Origin: Haloferax elongans ATCC BAA-1513
Lineage (GTDB): Archaea; Halobacteriota; Halobacteria; Halobacteriales; Haloferacaceae
Length of the DNA stretch: 64,000 nt
Reading direction: 5' to 3'
Assembly (NCBI RefSeq): GCF_000336755.1
Contig: NZ_AOLK01000023.1
Location: 177,070-241,069, forward strand
Part shown: piece after piece, positions 1-10,210 of the stretch
Layout: each line of letters starts with the position of its first letter
Position numbering within the stretch: position 1 is the first letter of the stretch
The notes under the pieces: model-generated
Databases searched by the model: none
Told to the model about the DNA's origin: nothing
Seen by the model: the letters and a program-made list of their open reading frames with translations, nothing else
Translations under genes and position numbers: made by a program

Positions 1-2
1 TT

Positions 3-596
3 TCGGATCTCCGAACCATGGAAGAGCGGTTCAAGAACCAGATGGAACTCTTCGGCCTCTTTATGGAAACAGGAAATCAAAAGACAGCAGAGGAGCAGCA
101 CGTACGCGAGATCGTAGACGACGTTATTGAAGCAACGGAATATATCGCAGAGTATTATAATGTTGAGATCAGTCAGGATATCTCAGACTTGTTATATACT
201 CCGCCGATGTTTAAGTCAGAACTTTATTCAATCGTTATAAACCTACTAACTAACAGTATCAAAGCTGTGGGAACATCTGGAAAAGACGGAAATAGAATTC
301 ACGTGGATGCCAAACAATCAGAGGAAGGAGTTCGCCTGCGAGTTTATGATAACGGTGTTGGACTCCCAGAGGGGGCGCGTGAAGAGGCTTTCCAACCGCT
401 TATTTCAGACCCAGTAAACAACATTTACGAGGATCTATCCACCCAAATGCCTGCAGAGTTGTCTGATCAGTTGGGCCGAGGGACTGGTCTTGGGCTCAGT
501 ATCGTTCGGAATATCGCTGAGAAGTATGATGGTCAAGCTCAGTTCATTGATACTGAAAATTGGTCGACCTGTGTTGAGGTGACGCTGAATGAGTGA
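3..596 (+). CDS. GHKL-type sensor histidine kinase, C-terminal part (5' end outside window)
   Basis: The reading frame is open to the left edge, so the ATG at 18 is probably internal. What remains is a GHKL ATPase domain: an N-box (NLLTNSIKA, about residue 76 counted from the ATG), a G1 motif (DNGVG) and a G2 motif (GRGTGLGLSIV). The phospho-acceptor His region and any sensor domain lie upstream and cannot be judged. Its last 8 bases overlap the start of the next gene (ATGAGTGA), which implies translational coupling to the receiver protein. The gene is visibly AT-richer than the housekeeping genes right of 2700, suggesting transfer. The kinase fold is secure; signal and target are unknown. 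Confidence 0.85.
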   Translation, partial: SDLRTMEERFKNQMELFGLFMETGNQKTAEEQHVREIVDDVIEATEYIAEYYNVEISQDISDLLYTPPMFKSELYSIVINLLTNSIKAVGTSGKDGNRIHVDAKQSEEGVRLRVYDNGVGLPEGAREEAFQPLISDPVNNIYEDLSTQMPAELSDQLGRGTGLGLSIVRNIAEKYDGQAQFIDTENWSTCVEVTLNE

Positions 597-1659
597 GTAC
601 ACTATCTGGTGGATCGATGACAATGAGAGTCGCATTGAGGATTCTGAACGCCTAGAAGATGAATTGAACAACGCTACAGTCCAGTTCACAGGGCCTGATA
701 AAGCCATAGAACAACTCAATCCAGAGCACGAGAATATCGAGGGTTTGGACGAGCTTGATTTGGTACTCATCGACTGGAAGTTACACGAGAAGAGCAAGTT
801 CCCTGGCAAAGGTCTCACGATGGCAGGGCGAGTTCGTGAGGTATATCCGGGAGTCCCGATCTATGGCTTTAGTTCTGAAATTTCCGCACTACGTGCAGGT
901 GCTGGAGACGATCAATTTGAAGCTATCTACGAGGACAGCGATCTAAAAGGGGGTGATAATGCGGCTCTGATTGAGTCTGATCTCGAAGACTACGCTACGA
1001 TTGAAGCAGCTCGTGGGGAGGGATTCGAGGCACTCATTGAAACACTCAATCCCCCGGAGGACGCGATAGAGGCCCTTCGAAGTGTCGTCCCGCGTGAGTA
1101 TAATAATGGACTGAGATCAGATCCCAATGTCAAAGGCGGAAGTACAATCCAATTTGGACGCTGGATCCGTAGCCGGTTCTTAGAAACGCCTGGTCCGCTC
1201 ATCGATAATGTCTGGGCTGCGACGAAAATTGGGCTCCGTCCTGACCAACTGGAAGATTATCACGATGAGTTAAACGGGACAAACCGCGGTGAAATCACCT
1301 ACGATGGAGTGTTCAGCCACCGAGTTCCAGACCGGTGGTGGTCGACATCAGTGATCGGTGCAGTTGTCGCAATTGCAAGTGATCGTGAGGCCCAGTTCGG
1401 GAAACTGAACACTTTTGGGAAAGACGTCTTCGAAGTAGATGAACTTCCGCGGTGCCAGGTTTGTGGTGAAGAACTCCCCGAAACAGTTGCAGCAGGACGA
1501 GATGGTAGAGACGCAGAGAGTCAAGTTCACCTGAGGTGTAGCCATGTACATCATACTAGAGAGGGTGAGTTCGAAGACTACCGCATTGCGGACAAACTGG
1601 AAGTTTCAGAAGAAACAGAAGAGCCCCCAATAAATCCGGAACAGGAGGGCTCTAACTAG
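589..1659 (+). CDS. Response-regulator-like receiver protein with C-terminal Cys/His cluster
   Basis: 356 aa. The N-terminus looks like a CheY-type receiver: the acidic pair in WIDDNE near residue 10, a candidate phospho-acceptor Asp in LVLIDWKL near residue 62, and a Ser-rich strand GFSSE near residue 95. There is no recognisable DNA-binding domain. The middle (about 130-280) is of unknown fold. The C-terminus holds CQVCGEE followed some 25 residues later by HLRCSHVHH, which looks like a zinc-binding site. It overlaps the upstream kinase gene by 8 bases and ends 1 base before the next gene, so kinase, receiver and the third protein form one operon. AT-rich like its neighbours. Likely the partner of the kinase; the output is unknown. 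Confidence 0.75.
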   Translation: MSEYTIWWIDDNESRIEDSERLEDELNNATVQFTGPDKAIEQLNPEHENIEGLDELDLVLIDWKLHEKSKFPGKGLTMAGRVREVYPGVPIYGFSSEISALRAGAGDDQFEAIYEDSDLKGGDNAALIESDLEDYATIEAARGEGFEALIETLNPPEDAIEALRSVVPREYNNGLRSDPNVKGGSTIQFGRWIRSRFLETPGPLIDNVWAATKIGLRPDQLEDYHDELNGTNRGEITYDGVFSHRVPDRWWSTSVIGAVVAIASDREAQFGKLNTFGKDVFEVDELPRCQVCGEELPETVAAGRDGRDAESQVHLRCSHVHHTREGEFEDYRIADKLEVSEETEEPPINPEQEGSN

Positions 1660-1660
1660 A

Positions 1661-2470
1661 ATGCCGCGGCTACCTTCTCCGGACACTTTACTCCCAAAGC
1701 CTAAAGAGCTGTATTCACGGTTAGTGGATGAGGTTAGATTTCTCAAAGATCAAGCTGGAATGAAAGAGAATAACAAAAACAGCCTCGAGCGGAGCTACCA
1801 CAGACTCTCTAACCAGGAACCAACAGATTGGACTCTCAATATTCAGCCAAATTGGATAATTAAGATTGAGGCGCCCGATGAACGAACACAGCGAGACAGG
1901 TCACGGGATTTCAGTAACGATGATGGATGGGCAGTAATCGGGGGATATATTTCAGTTAGAGACAATGAATACACTAACTATTCAATCAATCTAACTATAT
2001 TAGCAGGTCGTGACTCGGAATATCGTGGTCAAGGCATAGGGGATCCCTGTTGTTGGGATGGCGAAGGCGCAGAGGACGCCTGGAGGGTGGCAAAGCAATA
2101 CCACTTTGACATCGATGTCGGCGATAACGACGATGAGTCTAAGCCAATTACACACTTCCAATCACGGGGGAAGTTCGACCCAGACCGGTTGCCGAACGCT
2201 ATTTGGGAATCTGTTCATTACTGTTCTACTCCATTAGACAAGCCACGACTTCCGTTCCCCCCGATGGATCCTGTTCTTCTTGTACAAATTATCAAGGACC
2301 AATATGGCTGTCCGGAGCAGCTACATTCGGAATACTGGGGCTCCGAGGTTCTTGATTCTGAATCTATGCTGTGGGGGAGCTACTACTCCGGCATTGCTCA
2401 GCACATGGATGATGACAATCGGTCCGACCCGTTTGATTCTCTGCTTTCTAATGGACGGATGAACTCGTAA
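1661..2470 (+). CDS. Hypothetical protein, third gene of kinase-receiver operon
   Basis: 269 aa, not recognised. It is acidic, has no signal peptide or membrane segment, and contains several Trp residues and a CCWDGEG motif near residue 128. The start follows the stop of the receiver gene by one base, so the three genes are almost certainly co-transcribed, and this protein may be the effector controlled by the two-component pair. Base composition and codon use (many A/T third positions) differ from the GC-rich chromosome to the right, which supports joint acquisition of the operon. No function is assigned. Confidence 0.7.
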   Translation: MPRLPSPDTLLPKPKELYSRLVDEVRFLKDQAGMKENNKNSLERSYHRLSNQEPTDWTLNIQPNWIIKIEAPDERTQRDRSRDFSNDDGWAVIGGYISVRDNEYTNYSINLTILAGRDSEYRGQGIGDPCCWDGEGAEDAWRVAKQYHFDIDVGDNDDESKPITHFQSRGKFDPDRLPNAIWESVHYCSTPLDKPRLPFPPMDPVLLVQIIKDQYGCPEQLHSEYWGSEVLDSESMLWGSYYSGIAQHMDDDNRSDPFDSLLSNGRMNS

Positions 2471-2738
2471 GGGAGAACAAACGCCAAAGCGTGAGGTTCT
2501 TCACCTGCACAACCGACAATCAACCGGTGGCGATGATGAGGGTTACCCCCACCGAGCCCCTTGTGACGACCCTCACTAACACCTGAGCCACTTTCTGACG
2601 GCGCTCGACCGGTGAGTGACAACGCTCCACTGCCTGATTCCCGAGTCACACCGCGAATAGCACTGCATCCACGACACCCCGTGCGACACCCACGCACGAC
2701 CCCGTCGCTGTTTCCCTCGCTGCGGCCGCAGATGTGCT
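2471..2738. other. Intergenic boundary between AT-rich operon and GC-rich chromosome
   Basis: No convincing gene. Just after the stop of the upstream gene are two short hairpins in the segment 2480-2505 (ACGC..GCGT and GTGA..TCAC). Base composition shifts from AT-rich to GC-rich across this stretch. It may contain the terminator of the left operon and possibly the degraded end of a mobile element. Confidence 0.4.
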
Positions 2739-4479
<1,741 letters not shown>

Positions 4480-4496
4480 CGAGGCAGGCGACCGCC

Positions 4497-5114
4497 TCAG
4501 AGGAACTTAAACAGATCGTCGCGGCCCTGTTCGTGGAGGTGGGAACGGAGCGCCGATTCGAGATTCGAGATGTCGCCGCGCTTTGCGGTAATCGGGGCGA
4601 TGATGTTGCGGTACTGCTTCCACGGCGGGAACAGACCGAGTCGGTCACAGAGGTTGTCCAGCCGTTCGTCTTTGTCGTCGACTTTGTCCATCTTGTTCAC
4701 TGCGACGACCGTCGGGATGTCGAGTTCGTCGAGGAAGTAGAACATTTCAACATCGTGTGGGATAGAGTCGTCGGTCGTGTGGCGGTCGATAATATCGACG
4801 ACACTCTTTCCGTCCACGACGAGGACGGCCGCGAGGATGTCGTCGGCGTTCTCCTCGATATACTGGACGATGTCGGTCTTGATGGCCTCACGCGTGTCGG
4901 CGTCGACGCCAGACATGAACCCGAATCCAGGAAGGTCCGTGAACATGAACTTCTCGGAGGTCCAGTCGAAGTGGTTCGGTTTCCGGGTGACGCCGGGCTT
5001 CTTGCCGGTCGTGAACTTGTTGTGGCCCGTGAGTTCGCGCATCAGCGTCGACTTGCCCACGTTCGACCGCCCGACGAGGATAACCTCGTCGTAATTCGGT
5101 CGGTCTTCGAACAT
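4497..5114 (-). CDS. engB: GTP-binding protein EngB/YihA family
   Basis: 205 aa TRAFAC-class GTPase of the EngB family, associated in bacteria with large-subunit ribosome assembly. Visible GTPase motifs: G1 GRSNVGKST at about 16-24, G3 DLPG in the sixties, and G4 NKMD near residue 140. The switch I region has the family pattern KPGVTRKPN. Cytoplasmic. Convergent with the hydroxyacid dehydrogenase gene. Confidence 0.93.
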   Translation of the reverse strand: MFEDRPNYDEVILVGRSNVGKSTLMRELTGHNKFTTGKKPGVTRKPNHFDWTSEKFMFTDLPGFGFMSGVDADTREAIKTDIVQYIEENADDILAAVLVVDGKSVVDIIDRHTTDDSIPHDVEMFYFLDELDIPTVVAVNKMDKVDDKDERLDNLCDRLGLFPPWKQYRNIIAPITAKRGDISNLESALRSHLHEQGRDDLFKFL

Positions 5115-5172
5115 ACCTGCGGTTCGCCGTCACGACAGATAAGCAGGGCGGAAGTCTGTCACTGCGCGGTGC

Positions 5173-5496
5173 TCACACCCACTCGCTCGGTAGCTCGTCG
5201 GTGTGGTCGGCGAAGAGTCTGAGCACGGGTTCGACAGCGTCGAATCGCGGCCCCCGGACGACAGCGCCGGTTCGGGGGTCCCAGTCGACGAATCCGGCGT
5301 CGTCGAGTTTCGGAAGGTGGGTGTGGAATAGTTCCACCTCCAGATGCTTGCAGCCGCTGCGGCCACCATCCGCAACGACTCGCGACGCCCCTTCGAGGTG
5401 TGGGACGTGGCCGTCTCGGAGGTCCATCAAGAGACGTCTGCGGTGGACGCTCGCGAGGGCAGCGAATACCTCGTCGAGACACTGGGTGGTTGTCAT
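5173..5496 (-). CDS. Winged-helix regulator of DUF7344/ArsR-like type
   Basis: About 107 aa from the ATG at 5496 (MTTTQCLDEVF); a longer start at 5541 adds 15 low-complexity residues and is less likely. The pattern LDEVFAALASVHRRRLLMDLRDG followed by LFHTHLPKLDDAGFVDWD is the small haloarchaeal winged-helix type in which a recognition helix is followed by a wing ending in ..DW(D)P.TG.V. It is likely a DNA-binding regulator of unknown target. It reads away from the Bat-type gene at 5895. Confidence 0.8.
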   Translation of the reverse strand: MTTTQCLDEVFAALASVHRRRLLMDLRDGHVPHLEGASRVVADGGRSGCKHLEVELFHTHLPKLDDAGFVDWDPRTGAVVRGPRFDAVEPVLRLFADHTDELPSEWV

Positions 5497-5541
5497 GACC
5501 ACACCGGAACCGGCACGCTCTGAACCGGCACCACTTGACAC

Positions 5542-5894
5542 TTGGAAGACGCCGACGGTGAGCGTCGGTCGCTCGGTTCGTTTCCCTGGACTCGTTGCGA
5601 CGGAGTTGCAGCCACCACCACGTTCTGTGTCCGTCCCGAGTGAGACTGGGTCGATACACCGGACGCCGACGCGTCAGTCACCCCCCCGTAACCGGTGGTC
5701 GCGGTCGGTGAACGGTGTCGCTGTGTGTTCATAACTGTGCACCCAGTGTGTTGCTTGCAAGCAAACCGGTTTCTCGTTGTGCTTTCGTACTCAGGCCATT
5801 CAAAACAGACTGTAGGCATCGTCGCTTTCTCTCTTGATTTCTCAACGAACCCACATCGGGATTCAAGTCGTCTCCAAGAGAACGCACATCGTAT
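5542..5894. promoter_or_regulatory. Divergent intergenic region with 14-bp palindrome
   Basis: About 350 bases separate two divergent regulator genes and contain no convincing coding frame. Composition becomes more AT-rich towards the right-hand gene. A perfect 14-bp palindrome, TTGCTTGCAAGCAA, lies at 5751-5764, some 130 bases upstream of the Bat-type gene, and is a candidate operator. Confidence 0.45.
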
Positions 5895-6557
5895 ATGGCC
5901 GTACTCGTCGAATTGACGATTGACTCTCAGGATTTCGACCTTGGCCGGGTGACAGCTGTCCAAGACGGTATCCACATCAGCCTCGAACGTGTCGTCCCGA
6001 CCGGTGGGGAGGTCATGCCGTTTTTCTGGGCAGAGGGAGCAGATTTCGAGTTGTTCGAAGCGAGCGTCCGAGAGAATCGAATCGTCGACGACCTGACTGC
6101 GGTCGCACGAGTCGGGGACAGAGTTCTGTACCACGTCTTCTGGGGAGACACCGTATCGAGCCTCACAAACATCCTCACCGAGAGTCAAGCGACTATTCTG
6201 GAAGCGCACGGGAACGACCCGTGGTTCTTCCGCCTTCGCTTCAACGACCACGCTGGACTCACGGAGTTCCACAACCTCAGTCAGGCAGAAGATATCGACT
6301 TCCACGTCGAGCGCATCTACTCGCTCGCGGACGGGGAAACCGGCGTGCTGACGTTCGACATCACCCCGGAACAACAGGAAGCCCTCGTGGTCGCCGTCGA
6401 AGACGGCTACTTCGAAGTCCCTCGGCAAACAACACTCGGAGACGTTGCCGACCAACTCAGCATCAGTCCACAAGCAGCCTCAGAGCGCGTCCGACGCGGT
6501 GCCGACACCGTCCTCCGGAAGGTACTGTTGTCGCGGTCGGCTGCCGACTTCGAATGA
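5895..6557 (+). CDS. Bacterio-opsin activator (Bat)-type HTH regulator
   Basis: 220 aa. The C-terminal third has the HTH_10 signature of Bat-like haloarchaeal regulators: LTPEQQEALVVAVEDGYFEVPRQ-type start, then LGDVADQLSISPQAASERVRRG, a helix-turn-helix at about 180-205. The N-terminal region is the matching poorly characterised Bat-type sensory half; there is no PAS or GAF domain in this short version. Cytoplasmic transcription regulator, target unknown. Divergent from the winged-helix gene at 5173. Confidence 0.88.
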   Translation: MAVLVELTIDSQDFDLGRVTAVQDGIHISLERVVPTGGEVMPFFWAEGADFELFEASVRENRIVDDLTAVARVGDRVLYHVFWGDTVSSLTNILTESQATILEAHGNDPWFFRLRFNDHAGLTEFHNLSQAEDIDFHVERIYSLADGETGVLTFDITPEQQEALVVAVEDGYFEVPRQTTLGDVADQLSISPQAASERVRRGADTVLRKVLLSRSAADFE

Positions 6558-6601
6558 GTGCGGAACGTCAGATGTGCAAACGAAGACAGCATCGAACCGA
6601 C

Positions 6602-7090
6602 TCAGATTTCCCTGACGAGTTGCAGTGATTCGGTCGGGAGCGCGTCGTGTTGTGCTTGGCCAGTGACGTCGAACCCGCGCGCTCGGTAAAACGCGAGTGT
6701 CTCCTCGTCGCCGTCGAGACAGGATGCCCACTGTTCGCGAGCCCCGCCGACCACGTGTTGGGCCGTAATCGTCCGCAAGAGCGCCGTGCCAGCACCGCTG
6801 CCCCGAGCGTCCGGCCGGACGTGGAGCGCGAAGACCTCACCCGATTTCGTCCCCGTCAATCCCCCACCTCCGGCCGCGACGACTCGACCGTCTTCGACGG
6901 CGACAACCCACCCGTGCATGTCGTCCGCGCGTCGAACCTCGCGTTCCAGTCGGGACGTCTCGAACCGTGTTTCGACCGTCGCCTCGACGTTCTCGTCGGC
7001 GACGATGTCGGCGGTCGCATCACGCCACCCAGTCGCGCAGATGTGGGCGATGTCCGGTACGTCCTCGTGTCTCGCGGCGCGGACAAACAT
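6602..7090 (-). CDS. GNAT family N-acetyltransferase
   Basis: About 162 aa from the ATG at 7090 (MFVRAARHEDV); an ATG two codons upstream is also possible. The acetyl-CoA-binding motif A is clear: LHVRPDARGSGAGTALLRTI (about 95-114), followed by the C-terminal FYRARGFDVTGQ strand typical of GNATs. It transfers an acetyl group to an unidentified amine. Convergent with the Bat-type gene. Confidence 0.9.
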   Translation of the reverse strand: MFVRAARHEDVPDIAHICATGWRDATADIVADENVEATVETRFETSRLEREVRRADDMHGWVVAVEDGRVVAAGGGGLTGTKSGEVFALHVRPDARGSGAGTALLRTITAQHVVGGAREQWASCLDGDEETLAFYRARGFDVTGQAQHDALPTESLQLVREI

Positions 7091-7187
7091 ACACAAACAT
7101 TCGTGAAGGTGCTGGAAAATCGTTTCGCGTAGATGAGAGTTCGAACACGGAGCCTATTCCCCCGACTGTCGAGTACACGCGAGTACG

Positions 7188-7901
7188 ATGGACAAAGACG
7201 CGTTGCGGGAGGCGGTCTGGGACCGACTAGAGGACTCAGGCGAGGCTCGATTCCCGTTTCCACCCCACGGTCGGATTCCGAACTACGCCGGCGCGGGTGA
7301 TGCGGCGGCCCGACTCGCCGAGACACAGGAATGGGCCGAGTCGGCGGCAATAAAGGCGAACCCAGACGCGCCACAACTCCCGGTTCGGCGGCGTGCACTT
7401 CGCGAGGGGAAGACGGTCTACATGGCGGTTCCACGCCTCCGTGACGAGCAGTGTTTCTACGAACTCGACCCGGCGCGAATCGACGACGACAATCTCGACA
7501 GCGCCCCGACTGTCTCGCACGTCGAACAGTACGCAGAGAAGGTCGGCCCCGACGGCCTCCCCGACATCGACCTCGTCGTCTCAGGCTCGGTCGCCGTCAC
7601 CGAGTCCGGTGCACGAATCGGCAAAGGGGAGGGGTTCAGCGACCTCGAATTCGCGGTCCTCCGAGGCCTCGGAGCCGTCTCCGACGAGACGACTATCGCG
7701 ACGACGGTCCACGAGATGCAGGTTCGTGACGACGCTCCCGACCCCGACGCCCACGACGTTCCGATGGATATCGTCGTCACGCCGGAGCGAACGATTCGAA
7801 CCGAGACGCCGTACGCCCGGCCGACCGGAATCGACTGGAGTGCACTCTCCGACGAACAGGTCGAAGAGATGCCTGTCTTGCAGCGCCTCCGCCCCGAATA
7901 A
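7188..7901 (+). CDS. 5-formyltetrahydrofolate cyclo-ligase family protein
   Basis: 237 aa. It resembles the MTHFS/MTHFSD-like family: IPNYAGAGDAAARLAE near the N-terminus, VYMAVPRL (about 67-74), DLVVSGSVAVTESGARIGKGEGFSDLEFA (about 128-156) with the family's Gly-rich substrate and phosphate loop. The expected reaction is ATP-dependent conversion of 5-formyl-THF to methenyl-THF, consistent with the folate chemistry of haloarchaea. Cytoplasmic. The gene is followed by the DUF389 gene on the same strand. Confidence 0.88.
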   Translation: MDKDALREAVWDRLEDSGEARFPFPPHGRIPNYAGAGDAAARLAETQEWAESAAIKANPDAPQLPVRRRALREGKTVYMAVPRLRDEQCFYELDPARIDDDNLDSAPTVSHVEQYAEKVGPDGLPDIDLVVSGSVAVTESGARIGKGEGFSDLEFAVLRGLGAVSDETTIATTVHEMQVRDDAPDPDAHDVPMDIVVTPERTIRTETPYARPTGIDWSALSDEQVEEMPVLQRLRPE

Positions 7902-7973
7902 GCAGCCGTCAGATTCGGGGTCGTACAACACGAGCACCCGTGTTTATTTGCCCGCCCGGAGAGAGGTGAGAGC

Positions 7974-9278
7974 GTGCGCCTCGTCCAAGTTCTGGTTCCG
8001 ACCGGCAAGCGCAAGACGGTCCTGCGGACGCTCGACGAAGAGGGCGTAGACTACGCCGTCTCCGAGGAGACGTCCGGCCGGGACTTCGTCGCCGTCGTCA
8101 CCTTCCCGGTTCCCAAGGAAGCCGTCGAGCCGGTGTTAGAGCGACTGCGAGAGGCAGGCGTCGAACGCGACGCCTACACGGTCGTCGTGAGTGCTGAGAC
8201 AGTCGCATCGACCCGTTTCGACCAGCTACAAGAGAAGTACGAAGAAGACGAAGACAACGGCGACCGTATCTCGCGTGAGGAACTGGCGTCCAAGGCAGAG
8301 AACCTCGCGCCGTCGTTGCCGACGTTCGTCATCATGACGGTCATCTCGGCCGTCGTCGCCACCGCCGGGTTGCTCCTCGATTCGCCTGCCGTCGTCGTCG
8401 GGTCGATGGTCATCGCACCGCTCGTCGGCCCGGCAATGGCCGCCAGCGTCGGCACAGTCGTCGACGACGACGAGATGTTCATCCGCGGCGTCCGTCTGCA
8501 GGGATTGGGCGGCATATTAGCGGTCGGGTCGGCCGCGTTGTTCGCCCTCGTTCTCAAAGAGACGGGTGCCGTCCCGCTTGCGACTCCCGAGGTACTGTCG
8601 ATTCCCGAAGTCAGCGAACGGCTCTCACCTGACGTGCTCTCGTTGGCCATCGCTCTCGGTGCGGGTGCTGCCGGCGCAATCTCACTCTCATCGGGCGTTT
8701 CGACGGCGCTCGTGGGCGTCATGATTGCCGCCGCGTTGGTTCCACCAACCGCTGTTGTCGGCATCGGCATCGCGTGGGGGACGCCGGAGTCGGTGGTCGG
8801 CTCGGCCATCCTCGTCCTCGTCAACTTTCTCTCTGTCAACTTCGTCGCTATCGCCGTCCTCTGGCAGCAAGGCTACCGCCCCGAACGCTGGTTCCGCCAG
8901 AGCAAAGCCCGGCGGACCACGCTGTTTCGCATCGCAGCCCTCGGCCTCGGGTTGCTCGTCCTTTCGTCGTTCCTCGGAACGGTCACGTACACGACTTACC
9001 GAAACGCGGGCTTCCAAGCCGACGCAGAGACAGCGGTCCAAGACGTTCTCGACGACACCGACACGCGGCTGTTAGAACTCGACGTCAGATACGACGGCGG
9101 GCCACTCCAAGAGCCGTCGGCGGTCGTCGTGACTGTCGGCTACGACCCGTGGGGTGACCCACCGCAAGTCCAAGCCGAACTCACAGAGCGAATCAACGCG
9201 GTCGCGCCCGACCCACTGACGCCGTGGGCCGCAAACGAAATCGACGTTGAAGTCCGCTACGTCGCCGTCGATAGCTGA
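7974..9278 (+). CDS. DUF389 / TIGR00341 membrane protein
   Basis: 434 aa from a GTG start. The N-terminal ~115 residues are soluble (VRLVQVLVPTGKR.. with an ACT-like look), then LPTFVIMTVISAVVATAGLL begins a block of about six membrane segments with the DUF389 hallmark SPAVVVGSMVIAPLVGPAMAAS (about 135-157). A C-terminal extracytoplasmic or soluble domain follows after residue 330. Family function is unknown. Confidence 0.9.
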   Translation: MRLVQVLVPTGKRKTVLRTLDEEGVDYAVSEETSGRDFVAVVTFPVPKEAVEPVLERLREAGVERDAYTVVVSAETVASTRFDQLQEKYEEDEDNGDRISREELASKAENLAPSLPTFVIMTVISAVVATAGLLLDSPAVVVGSMVIAPLVGPAMAASVGTVVDDDEMFIRGVRLQGLGGILAVGSAALFALVLKETGAVPLATPEVLSIPEVSERLSPDVLSLAIALGAGAAGAISLSSGVSTALVGVMIAAALVPPTAVVGIGIAWGTPESVVGSAILVLVNFLSVNFVAIAVLWQQGYRPERWFRQSKARRTTLFRIAALGLGLLVLSSFLGTVTYTTYRNAGFQADAETAVQDVLDDTDTRLLELDVRYDGGPLQEPSAVVVTVGYDPWGDPPQVQAELTERINAVAPDPLTPWAANEIDVEVRYVAVDS

Positions 9279-9367
9279 GTCGCGCTCTCGTCTCCGACGT
9301 ATCGAAGAGTACAACGACTCTTTGTCTCTAGCGCGAGTTGAATATCTCACCTGACGTCAGGAGAGAT

Positions 9368-10099
9368 ATGAACCGACGCATCATTGCACCATTCCTCTTT
9401 GCGAGCCTCGTCTTGCTCGCAGGGTGTCTCTCCGCCCCGCTCCAGACGGCTGGCGGCGAAGCGGGAACCGACGCGACGACTATCTCGACCACCGGTACCG
9501 GTGAGGTCACAGCAGAAGCCGACCTCGCGGTCATCTCTGTCGGCGTGACCGCCACCGCAGATTCGGCTGACGAAGCCCGTGGCACCGTCGCCGAAGACGT
9601 CGCCGCCGTCCGCGACGCACTCACCGAAGCGGGCATCGCCGAGGATTCGATTCAGAGTTCCGGCTTCCACATCTATCCCGAGTACGACTACGGCGGCGAG
9701 AAGCGCGAACTCGTCGGCTACCGCGCCGTCCACTCGCTGACTGTCGAAGTCGCGCCCGACCGCGCCGGTGAAGTCATCGACCTCGCAGTCGGTGCCGGTG
9801 CGTCCGAGATTCGCGGCGTGCAGTTCACCCTTACCGACGAGACGCGCGACGACCTCCGCTCGGAAGCCCTGACGAAGGCCGTCGATTCAGCCAAGTCCGA
9901 CGCCGACGCAGTCGCCAGCGCCGCCGACCTGTCCATCACGGGCGTCCACACCGCGAACGTCGGCGGCAGCAGTTCACCCGGCCCGTACCCGGTTGCCTTC
10001 GCCGAAGACGCCCGCGGCAGTTCCGGCGCACCGACCGAACTCTCGCCCGGTCCCGTGACCGTCTCGGCGACGGTCGAAATGGTCTACACGGCCGAGTAG
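9368..10099 (+). CDS. SIMPL (DUF541) domain lipoprotein
   Basis: 243 aa from the ATG at 9368, chosen because it begins a clean lipoprotein signal (MNRRIIAPFLFASLVLLAGC, 20 residues) and has a purine-rich GGAGAG just upstream; a TTG 30 bases earlier gives an unlikely extension. The mature part starts with ISTTGTGEVTAEADLAVISVGV, the SIMPL/YggE pattern, and continues through QSSGFHIYPEYDY and the ALTKAVDSAKSDADAVASAA helix. Surface lipoprotein of the family linked to oxidative stress in bacteria; the role here is unknown. Confidence 0.9.
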   Translation: MNRRIIAPFLFASLVLLAGCLSAPLQTAGGEAGTDATTISTTGTGEVTAEADLAVISVGVTATADSADEARGTVAEDVAAVRDALTEAGIAEDSIQSSGFHIYPEYDYGGEKRELVGYRAVHSLTVEVAPDRAGEVIDLAVGAGASEIRGVQFTLTDETRDDLRSEALTKAVDSAKSDADAVASAADLSITGVHTANVGGSSSPGPYPVAFAEDARGSSGAPTELSPGPVTVSATVEMVYTAE

Positions 10100-10210
10100 A
10101 GGCCTCATCTACACTCTTTTTAGCACGACGTCCGTGAAAACAGCGTCCGAGTCCGAACTCGGGTCGGGTTCGACTTCGATACAAACCCGCGCTCAGTGTT
10201 CGCTACCGGA

